A DNA stretch of 64,000 nucleotides, from the NCBI RefSeq assembly GCF_902506145.1, contig NZ_LR733520.1:2877044-2941043 (forward strand). Reading direction: 5' to 3'. Each line of letters begins with the position of its first letter. The stretch's first letter is position 1. Of this stretch, positions 34,390-41,580 are shown in pieces. Below the pieces are notes generated by a model. The model ran no database searches, was not told where the DNA came from, and worked only from the letters and a program-made list of their open reading frames with translations. The translations under genes and the position numbers were made by a program. The stretch is from Burkholderia sp. 8Y. GTDB lineage: Bacteria > Pseudomonadota > Gammaproteobacteria > Burkholderiales > Burkholderiaceae.

Positions 34390-35138
34390 GCCCCTTCGAC
34401 GGATGCCATAATGGCTTCTTGTCGAACACCAATCCTGCTTGCAAGAATCCTTACTGCGTTATCTATCCATTCGACCTTGTCTGTCTCCTTTTCGGGGACT
34501 CCTGCGCCAATCTGACGGGCAAATAGCAGCCATCGAGTGGACAATTCATGCGGGTCGGAAAATTCAGAATCCCATGCGTCGTCGGATAGCAACTGAACCA
34601 GAATCTGACGCATGGCAGCCGGCAATACGAATGCCCTGAACATCAGCGAGCGGACGACCTGATCACGGCTGCCTAGCTCGCGCTCTATCTCCAGAACCGC
34701 CTTCACATCATCTTGCACGACGCGCCATAAAACACCATGTGACGATAGGTCAACGCTTGAAACTGGAAGGATGCTCTTTTGGTTATCGTTGAGCTGATCA
34801 TCTTTGCTGTACGCCCTGACGTTCTCCGCGATTCCCAACAATAGGCCTTTCGACGTATCGACGACTTTGACCCGAAAATCTAGATCTATGGCATCGTCAA
34901 ATTCTGTCAACTCGATACCGTTGCGCCTGACACTGCTTGCAACCTCGCCCAGTTCTATACGCATGAAGCGGGTTTTGCTCTGGGGCTCTAGGAAGATACA
35001 GGATTTCGGCGGAAACTCATAATCACTAAGGTTAAGCGCGGCATCAACCATGGGTGTCTGGTTGAAGCTGCCCTGCAGGCGAATCTTTACGTCATCACGA
35101 AGGATCTTTTTCCGACCGGTGTAGTTAAACCGCTTCAT
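34380..35138 (-). CDS. Uncharacterised protein, third gene of the GHKL ATPase operon
   Basis: 252 residues. The first 130 look beta-rich (KILRDDVKIRLQG, CIFLEPQSKTRFMRIELGEV, DLDFRVKVVDTSKGLLLGIAENVRAY), perhaps a beta-barrel or sandwich. The second half is helical (LEIERELGSRDQVVRSLMFRAFVLPAAMRQILVQLL). The FRVKVVD - GLLLG pattern recurs in proteins I recall next to similar GHKL ATPase genes, but no function has been assigned to them to my knowledge. It overlaps the ATPase gene by 14 nt, indicating tight coupling. Confidence 0.7.
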   Translation of the reverse strand: MKRFNYTGRKKILRDDVKIRLQGSFNQTPMVDAALNLSDYEFPPKSCIFLEPQSKTRFMRIELGEVASSVRRNGIELTEFDDAIDLDFRVKVVDTSKGLLLGIAENVRAYSKDDQLNDNQKSILPVSSVDLSSHGVLWRVVQDDVKAVLEIERELGSRDQVVRSLMFRAFVLPAAMRQILVQLLSDDAWDSEFSDPHELSTRWLLFARQIGAGVPEKETDKVEWIDNAVRILASRIGVRQEAIMASVEGAWR

Positions 35139-37080
35139 CGCGCGCCACCTCAGAAATTATGTCTACGATTACGTCCCTGCGACGATCAAACCCGTGGACG
35201 GAAAGCATAAAATCGTTTGTGCAGGCTTCAAACTCCACGGTGTTGCCACCAGTTACCATCTTGGTTACATTCTTTGCGGCGGGAGCACAGACATTTTTTG
35301 CATCACGAAGGTGGAAATCCTTCTTGTCCCACTGCTTCAATGCGCGAGCTTTCGATGCGCCGGAAAAGTCATATGCGACTCTTATAACGTATCTGCGTCT
35401 TTGCTGAAGCGGCTCCGGAGGTCCTTTGACAACGAACCCGTCCTTTGACCGCGTCAACCGATAGCTTAACGGGCGGGGCGGCGGTGGCGGCTCGATGGAC
35501 GGCTCCGGCTCGGGCCCCGGCTTTGCTCGCCGCGAACGCTTGCGGGATTCAGGAACGTCGTCATCATTCTCGGGCAAATCGAGATAGAAAATATCCGACA
35601 AAATCGCGAGATCCTCTTTCTCGTCACCTTGGCTCATCAGGTTCAGAAACTTGCTTACAGACAGGCGCACAAAATCAATAGTAGTTGGCCCCCAGCGATA
35701 CTTACCCTTGAACTTGGTCGCATTCTTCTCCCACTCTGTGTGGGCAGGGTTCTCCGAATCTCCGAGCAGTGTTGCGAGAGCGCCTGCTTCTATGACGACC
35801 ATGCTCGTATAGCCGCGCACCTTTGGGACTCGATCCTCGGGAATGAGGATGCCTTCCCGCAGGAATCGAGGCTTATGCGAAACGTCTGTCAAATCCTTCG
35901 CCAGATATATTTCAAAATAAGAGGCCTCCGCTTCTTGCGACCCATTCTCCTGCACATGAAGATGACATCGAACACGTACGAATCCGTTATTTCTCAGCAG
36001 CACTTCGTGAATCTGGGTCGCAGTCTGTTTGGGCAGATATTCCTTCTCCCACTTCGGCAAGGACGGCGAATCAGGAGCGCTCAGTTCGAACGTAGGGTAG
36101 TCGCGTTCGATGATTGCCTTGGAGGCGAGCGCTATGAACGGAGCGATTTGGCCCATCTGTTCGAAAGGTATAAGGTCCTCCAAATTCTCCCGAATACTGG
36201 TGCTATTGATCACGCGCGACTGTCCATCTTCAACTACCTCGACTACCAGTTGGCCGTTCATGATTGGCCAGAAGTATTCGCATATCACGTGCTCGGAAAG
36301 CTTGTTGGCCGTCACCTCTGACTGAACGTAAGGCATGATGAGTGACAACCCCGTCCGGTCAAGCGTTCTGGCAAGATTGAAGTCGGCAGCAAGCTGCGCA
36401 AATAGAGCTGGATCTTCAACCGGCAGCGGAAAAGCGTCCCCCTCAAGGTCTTCTTCGAAGCGCCCCCACCAACCGTCTGGCGTATAACGCTTATCACCCA
36501 CATGATGGGATTTCAACACACTCTGACCAGCGATTAGGCACCGACGATCCGAGCTTCGTACGGTGACTGCAATGAACATGCGGATACCGCTCGTATACGG
36601 AAAAACGTACTTCCCTATGCCATGGCGCCCTCGTTCGCCATCTTGCTTCGCTGACTGACCCTCGGCACGCATGAAGAAATAGAACGAGTTTTTGGGTTGC
36701 GCCTCGCAAGCTGCTTCATTGCCCACGAGGCCATCCGTGTTGAAATCCTCGCAAACCAAATATCGGCAGTTATCGGACGCCGTTGGCGGAGACGACAGTC
36801 CATTGTCCGCCGCGTTGAAATGCAACCATGCCTCGCGCGGTACGTAGCGCTCCATAACGCCCGACGCCGCAGCGTGAGACCCTACGGAAAAACGTACCGC
36901 TACGGGTTCTGACGAAGAGCGATCCGATTCTGCGTCTAGCGAATTCTGGATTGCTTCGCGGACCAGAGCGTGGGTGTCGTCGTCGATGCTCGAGTTAGTA
37001 AAAAAACTCGCCTGCATCGGATCACGCGACTTTTGGCTGCGTCGCTGAGCTTCGAATTGCCATTCAGCTGCCATAAACAT
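35125..37080 (-). CDS. GHKL-type (MORC/Hsp90-like) ATPase, core of a candidate defence operon
   Basis: 651 residues. The N-terminal 170 contain the Bergerat ATP-binding fold: N box EAIQNSLDAE (Asn 46, preceded by Glu 42), G1-like box VCEDFNTDGLVG (residues 109-120), and G2 box GRHGIGKYVFP (residues 151-161, with lysine after GxG). The layout is like paraMORC/Hsp90-type GHKL proteins rather than histidine kinases, since no phospho-acceptor region is present. A middle domain (about 190-450) with LTRTLDRTGLSLIMPY and a tail (about 510-651) with a KRSRRAKPGPEPEPSIEPPPPP hinge precede a last beta-rich domain. GHKL ATPases of this sort occur in restriction and anti-phage operons (Iyer, Abhiman and Aravind 2008). 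An ATG 6 nt downstream is an alternative start. Confidence 0.82.
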   Translation of the reverse strand: MFMAAEWQFEAQRRSQKSRDPMQASFFTNSSIDDDTHALVREAIQNSLDAESDRSSSEPVAVRFSVGSHAAASGVMERYVPREAWLHFNAADNGLSSPPTASDNCRYLVCEDFNTDGLVGNEAACEAQPKNSFYFFMRAEGQSAKQDGERGRHGIGKYVFPYTSGIRMFIAVTVRSSDRRCLIAGQSVLKSHHVGDKRYTPDGWWGRFEEDLEGDAFPLPVEDPALFAQLAADFNLARTLDRTGLSLIMPYVQSEVTANKLSEHVICEYFWPIMNGQLVVEVVEDGQSRVINSTSIRENLEDLIPFEQMGQIAPFIALASKAIIERDYPTFELSAPDSPSLPKWEKEYLPKQTATQIHEVLLRNNGFVRVRCHLHVQENGSQEAEASYFEIYLAKDLTDVSHKPRFLREGILIPEDRVPKVRGYTSMVVIEAGALATLLGDSENPAHTEWEKNATKFKGKYRWGPTTIDFVRLSVSKFLNLMSQGDEKEDLAILSDIFYLDLPENDDDVPESRKRSRRAKPGPEPEPSIEPPPPPRPLSYRLTRSKDGFVVKGPPEPLQQRRRYVIRVAYDFSGASKARALKQWDKKDFHLRDAKNVCAPAAKNVTKMVTGGNTVEFEACTNDFMLSVHGFDRRRDVIVDIISEVARDEAV

Positions 37081-37116
37081 GTTCCCTCACGTCAGATTCG
37101 ATGACAGCCGGCTCGA

Positions 37117-37344
37117 TCAGAGCTTGAAGGCCTCATCTGCGGCGGCCCCTTTTGCGTCAAACCGTGCTTTCACCTCGGCCACTGCCTTGTTCAACGCGAG
37201 CATGATTTTCTTCACATCCTGTTCCGTGTAGGAGTAATTCGTCCGATTGGAAAGATTGCCGATCAACTTAATGTCTTTGAGAGTGCGAGACACTCTTTTC
37301 TCCGCCAATTCAACGAATTTCTCTCTATTTTTGTTCGCAGCCAT
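37117..37344 (-). CDS. Small helical protein, first gene of the GHKL operon
   Basis: 75 residues from the ATG at 37344 behind AGAGGTC; an in-frame upstream extension to 37470 is unlikely because it crosses an operator-like palindrome. The sequence NREKFVELAEKRVSRTLKDIKLIGNLSNRTNYSYTEQDVKKIMLAL is a compact helical unit that I recognise as a recurring small protein in defence-type loci, but without known function. It ends 36 nt before the ATPase start and is probably co-transcribed. It could be a regulator or small subunit of the ATPase. Confidence 0.75.
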   Translation of the reverse strand: MAANKNREKFVELAEKRVSRTLKDIKLIGNLSNRTNYSYTEQDVKKIMLALNKAVAEVKARFDAKGAAADEAFKL

Positions 37345-37443
37345 GCTGACCTCTTTGGGGCTTAAAAGCGATGCATAGAGCGGCGAACAGACGAGAATGT
37401 AGTTTTCATATCTACTGTGGCTCCGGACGTTGGTTTCCACCAT

Positions 37444-37497
37444 AGTACATGATCGCCGTGTGCGGATCAATATACGAGTACATGTCGGATATGTACT
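37444..37497. promoter_or_regulatory. Palindromic operator-like sites upstream of the GHKL operon
   Basis: A perfect inverted repeat AGTACAT (37477-37483) and ATGTACT (37491-37497) with a 7-nt spacer, plus a further AGTACAT half-site at 37444-37450. They lie 100-150 nt upstream of the first operon gene. They suggest binding by a dimeric repressor or activator, not identified in the window. The remainder of 37,345-38,238 shows no gene. Confidence 0.5.
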
Positions 37498-38340
37498 AGC
37501 GTCTGCTGGCGATCAGGCTGCGCAAGTCGGCAAACCGGCGCCGGTCTACCATACATACTCGGACCTCTCGGATGTTGCGCTGATGGACTCGTGGAACCTT
37601 GTAACGAAGAAGGGCGCGATGTTCTGGCCGACCGCGCGCTAAGCCGCCGGCGCGACGATGCGGAGGACTTCAAGTCGCTGTGTACAGGTGCTGATCCGTA
37701 AGTTGTGCGTAATGGGATGGAAGGACCGCATGGACGCATGTTCCGCTCGCGAGTCGCGGCAAGGGGAATCGTGACTGCGAAGCCTTTTGGAACAGCAGGC
37801 CGAGGCGTGGTTCACGCTTAGCGAGCGGGGTGGTCGTGAGGGGCTGCTTGGGCTCGGATGGCAACCGATTTCGCCCTATCCGTGCGACTGAGCTCGGTTT
37901 CGGTCGTCGGACTCAGTACGCACAACGGTTCTGCTCAACTCTGATCAGACGCGCCTCGTTTCGACCACGGTTCGCAAGCCCAGCAATTGCGGTCGCCTCT
38001 GCTCACCAACGCGTGCTAGCACATCTGCATGCCCCTAAAGCGAGGTTTTACGCCGCCTGCGCTCCACACCGGTCACAGGGTGCGCCGCAGGACCGATGCA
38101 GGCAACGGCTCGGCTCCAAGGTGGACCGCGATGTCGATTTGCCCGCGTGTCTCGCACGAGCCCTGCTTGCGGCCGCGCTAGATGCGTCATTGACCCAAGC
38201 GGATGGCATCTTGCTTATTTCGGACGAAGCGGACGAAGGTGACCGGCCGTTACGGGATCGTGACCGGCGATTTCGGCAACGTGACCGGCCGTTTCGGGAA
38301 CGTCACCGAAGGAACCGGACGGCAGGACTGGCCAGCCATG

Positions 38341-38735
38341 CCCGCGACGATCGCGTGGGAGGCTACACAACCGTCGTCGAGCACACGCCGGCGACACACC
38401 GCGCCCATCTCGAATGGACTCCGCAGCGGCTTATATCCACTGGGGTCAGCAGATTGGCGGCGCCACCGGCGCGCTCGTCGCGCGGCTTCTGCAGGAACAG
38501 CGCCATCCCGAGCACGGCTATCGGGCGTGCCTTGGCTTGCTCTCGCTCACAAGTCGCTATCGTCGCGACCTTCTCGAAGCGGCGTGTGCGTTGGCGCCCG
38601 AATTGGTGTGTGCAACGTTACCGCCACGTGCCCGACATCTTGGTCAGCAATCGCGACCGCGCGGCAGCGACTACGCCTGTCGAATAGGTCAGTCCGAGTC
38701 ACGCGCATGTACGTGGCCCCAGCTATTACCAATAA
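38341..38735 (+). pseudogene. istA remnant (C-terminal part, frameshifted)
   Basis: Residues equivalent to the IS21 transposase C-terminus can be read across three frames: VVEHTPATHRAHLEW, then WGQQIGGATGALVARLLQEQ and YRACLGLLSLTSRY, then YRHVPDILVSNRDRAAATTP and finally SPSHAHVRGPSYYQ. At least two indels break it. The N-terminal HTH and DDE core are absent. Confidence 0.65.
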
Positions 38736-38747
38736 AAAGAACCCGCC

Positions 38748-39141
38748 ATGATGATGCACCAAACCTTCACGCAACTACGCACCCTGAAGTTGGATGGATT
38801 CGCCGACGGGTTTAAAGAGTAACTAACGCAGCCCGGCACCGCGACGCTGAGCTTCGAGGAACGCCTGTCGTTGCTGGTCGACCGCGAAGCAAGTTGACCC
38901 GGTGATCGTCGTCATACCCGACTGCTCAAGCAAGCGCCCCTGAAGTACGCAGGCTGCCATCGAAGCTCTCGACACTCGCGCTGTTCGAGGCGTGGACCCA
39001 CGTTCGCTCACAAGCCTGGCTTTCGGCGACTGGGTCGAATCTGGATACAGCCTGCTCATTAGCGGCCCAACCGGCGCAGGTAAATCATGGCTCGCTTGCG
39101 CCCTCGCGCAGTATGCCTGCCAACGCGAAACGGTGAATTAA
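38748..39141 (+). pseudogene. istB remnant
   Basis: The frame starts MMMHQTFTQLRTLKLDGFADGFKE and hits a TAA at 38820 where a CAA glutamine codon is expected. Beyond it ATPase segments remain in shifted frames, including the Walker A region ISGPTGAGKSWLACALAQYA at about 39,058-39,120. It ends abruptly after CQRETVN. Confidence 0.7.
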
Positions 39142-39236
39142 TATCGTCGGCCGCGATTGCGTAGATGCCGCTTTCGGCCGCTAGTCGTCCAGCGGCGTCA
39201 CTTCAATGGGGCACTCTGGCGCTCTTGGAGTATTCT

Positions 39237-39695
39237 TCATTCAGTAGGCAGTTCTCTCCATCCTTTTTCGTCTGGTAGATAGTAGCCTTTGAGCGACAGG
39301 ACCTGCTCCACGGTCCACGGACAGGTCGTGGGCATAAGCTCGAAATTAAGGCCCATCGCTTTGTGGACCTCAAGGACCGCGCTTCCCCACGAATGATCGA
39401 TCAGCTTGGCGACATCGACGTTCGGGTCATCATCAAGTGCGGTTTCGATCCATGTGCGGTGCTCGCCGATCTTCTCCTGCCAGTTCATGCATCGCAGTCC
39501 TTCGAAGCAGTACCACCTGATCATGGCGGCTAACAGCAGCCTCAGATGCCGCTCGACCTCATTCTCGATCTGGCGCGAGATGCTTTCGACCTCTTCGATC
39601 AGGTTCTCCAAGTCAAGTTCGTGGAACCGTTTCTCGCGCAGCAATTTCGCCTGATGTAAAGCCCACCTCGACAAGTCTTCTTCGTACCCGGCCAT
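39237..39695 (-). CDS. DUF29 family protein
   Basis: 152 residues with the DUF29 pattern: YEEDLSRWALHQAKLLREKRFHELDLENLIEEVESISRQIENEVERHLRLLLAAMIRW, then W-x4-GEHRTWIETAL and the end region LPTTCPWTVEQVL. Function is unknown. The family is common in cyanobacteria and in mobile DNA of proteobacteria. The ATG at 39695 gives the usual N-terminus; an in-frame ATG 21 nt upstream is less likely. Monocistronic. Confidence 0.88.
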   Translation of the reverse strand: MAGYEEDLSRWALHQAKLLREKRFHELDLENLIEEVESISRQIENEVERHLRLLLAAMIRWYCFEGLRCMNWQEKIGEHRTWIETALDDDPNVDVAKLIDHSWGSAVLEVHKAMGLNFELMPTTCPWTVEQVLSLKGYYLPDEKGWRELPTE

Positions 39696-39834
39696 TGTCT
39701 CCAGTCCCCTTAACATAAGTCCATTCTACGCCGGGGCGGGGCGAATCGACGCGGAGGTGCGTGTACGACATCATACTGTCGAGCGAGAAACCGCTGTTCA
39801 TCCCTTCGCGGCGCTGCGATGCGATACCATTTAC

Positions 39835-40020
39835 ATGCCAAAGCGGGGGACCGACAAGGGCGCCGAACTTAGACACCTAGCCGACGAGATGCGCGAGCGA
39901 ACAAGCCGTCGGAGAACGCTGTTAGTCCTCACTTTTCTCCTGTTCATGTACGCGATGGTGCCCCTGCTCATCAAAATCGTCATCAGAGCAACGGCCGAAT
40001 CGAGCGCCCTGCTGCACTAA
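39835..40020 (+). CDS. Small single-pass membrane protein
   Basis: 61 residues. A charged N-terminal half (MPKRGTDKGAELRHLADEMRERTSRRR) precedes one membrane segment (LLVLTFLLFMYAMVPLLIKIVI). The orientation by the positive-inside rule is N-in. It could belong to the phage-like group that follows. No family recognised. Confidence 0.45.
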   Translation: MPKRGTDKGAELRHLADEMRERTSRRRTLLVLTFLLFMYAMVPLLIKIVIRATAESSALLH

Positions 40021-40052
40021 CCTTATCCACGCGTTTCGTGCATAACCACCCT

Positions 40053-40583
40053 ATGAGCAACGCCATGGACACACTCAAGTTCGCCTACGCGCTAGAAGCC
40101 GAAGGCATGGACCCCGATCAGGCCGGCGTCATCGCGCACGAGCTCTATGCGCTTTACGCGCACTCGGTGCTGGGCGCGAAGTATCAAGCGGTCGACTATG
40201 GCGATTTCCATGCGTTGCGGGCGAAGGCGCTCAAGGTCAGAGAAGGAAAGCAAGCGACGGTGGACGTGCTGCGCAAGCTGAACGAAGATATGCAGTTAGA
40301 GCCTGAAAAGCGGGAGGGCGAGCGGCAGGCCGACGAAGCGGGACGTGCGGAGCAAGCTCAAGCTGATGCAGGAGTTCGCGAGACGAACGCCTACCTGAAG
40401 GTCCGGCTAGAACTGCATAATGAACAACGCCGACTCGACTTCGTACTGAAGAACGGCGTGCCGATTGAGCGCGACGGTCAGTTTCGCTATCACAGCTGGG
40501 CGCACCTTGGCTGGTTCAGGACTCAGCGTGAAGCGATCGATGCGGCGGTCACATATCCGTCCGGGGGAGAGGAACGAACATGA
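40053..40583 (+). CDS. Hypothetical phage-type protein
   Basis: 176 residues from the ATG at 40053. The first 70 are helical and aromatic (MDTLKFAYALEAEGMDPDQAGVIAHELYALY). The centre is a charged coiled-coil-like stretch rich in glutamate and alanine (residues 85-120). The C-terminus reads RYHSWAHLGWFRTQREAIDAAV. No family known to me. It is coupled by an ATGA overlap to the lipoprotein gene. Confidence 0.6.
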   Translation: MSNAMDTLKFAYALEAEGMDPDQAGVIAHELYALYAHSVLGAKYQAVDYGDFHALRAKALKVREGKQATVDVLRKLNEDMQLEPEKREGERQADEAGRAEQAQADAGVRETNAYLKVRLELHNEQRRLDFVLKNGVPIERDGQFRYHSWAHLGWFRTQREAIDAAVTYPSGGEERT

Positions 40584-40957
40584 AGAAACTGCTCGTTTTC
40601 ATCGCATGCATGGCAACACTCGCCGGCTGTTCTCGTGATGCTGATGTGGCATCACGCAACCTGTCTAATGACGCCGACAACTTCAAGATTCTACGCCGGG
40701 TGGTGTTCTACAACGGCATTACCGGTGATTACATTCTGGAGGTGCAGGGCTATTGTGCCATCGGCAACTCGGACGCGGTTCGCAAGCTGTCCATCACCTG
40801 CAAGCTCGACAACGGCACCTACAAGAAGCACTACCTCGGGCTGTCCGATAACGTGACATTCTTCGCCGAACAGATCGACGGTGTGTTAGAAGGAACATCC
40901 CATTACAAGGTGACGTTCAAGCCGAGCGTGATCATTCCAGACGTACAGCTGCGCTGA
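40580..40957 (+). CDS. Beta-sandwich-like lipoprotein of phage origin
   Basis: 125 residues. The lipobox LAGC (Cys 17) ends a short signal peptide. The mature part is beta-rich (FKILRRVVFYNGITGDYILEVQGYCAI, LSITCKLDNGTYKKHYLGLSDNVTFF). This pattern recurs in prophages of Proteobacteria, usually just called a lipoprotein. A role in superinfection exclusion is conceivable because surface lipoproteins of prophages often do this, but nothing here proves it. Confidence 0.75.
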   Translation: MKKLLVFIACMATLAGCSRDADVASRNLSNDADNFKILRRVVFYNGITGDYILEVQGYCAIGNSDAVRKLSITCKLDNGTYKKHYLGLSDNVTFFAEQIDGVLEGTSHYKVTFKPSVIIPDVQLR

Positions 40958-41580
40958 AGGCGTTAGCTGTATAAGTCGGAACGTAATCCGACAAACACCG
41001 TCAGTTCCAGCGAAGGCTGCTCAACCATGCGGGTCCCAAAGTCGGCACCCGACCCGTATCTGCCATCGGGTACATGACTGACTAATGCCTCTTAGTAGGG
41101 CTGGGCCTGCCATTCGAATTACCTTGGCCTCACAGCCCTCACACGCCACGCCTTCTCGATAGTCGACGTTTACCGGTTGACGGTACTTTACTAACACGAC
41201 GCTTCTTCGACGCTAGCGCGAACCGTCGCATGCTCAACCATGAGCTGGGCAGCCGGCTGAAGCTTTTCGAAGCTTTTGAAACAGACAATGAATCGGCGCT
41301 GAACTCAAACATCGGCAAGTGGGGTGATCCTAACGCCCAACACGTATCGAATTGCCGAAGGTGGTTTCCGCGCCTGGATATGTGCGGATCAAGCATAGAC
41401 CGCTTCTGAGCGTCCAGAATTTTTCCTCTTCGACAACTATTCGCGTCAGTGCGTGCAAGCACGCGCGCGCGCGTCCAGACAATGTGAGAACCATCCGATT
41501 GACGACAATCGAGGCTGGCCACGCCATCTTGCGGTGCGATGCACTGAGCTCGCTACATCCGCGTCTCCGCCGGTAGACGC
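40958..41580. other. Intergenic region before the PLD operon terminus
   Basis: About 620 nt between convergent genes. Reading frames here lack any family pattern, and I see no clear repeat or terminator. Probably debris. Confidence 0.4.

Larger units (their letters stand above)
38239..39141 (+). mobile_element. Decayed IS21-family insertion sequence
   Basis: Three tandem 21-bp units, each starting GTGACCGGC and holding a TTTCGG-type centre (38239, 38260, 38281), are the multiple end repeats that IS21-family transposases bind. The C-terminal part of an IstA frame and a broken IstB frame follow. Most of istA is missing between the end repeats and about 38,340. The right end was not found. The element is dead. 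Confidence 0.7.

Noticed and set aside
38239..38301. Possible CRISPR-like repeat array (three 21-bp units)
   Set aside because: The units are directly adjacent without spacers and belong to an IS21 end. No CRISPR array or cas gene was seen in the window.
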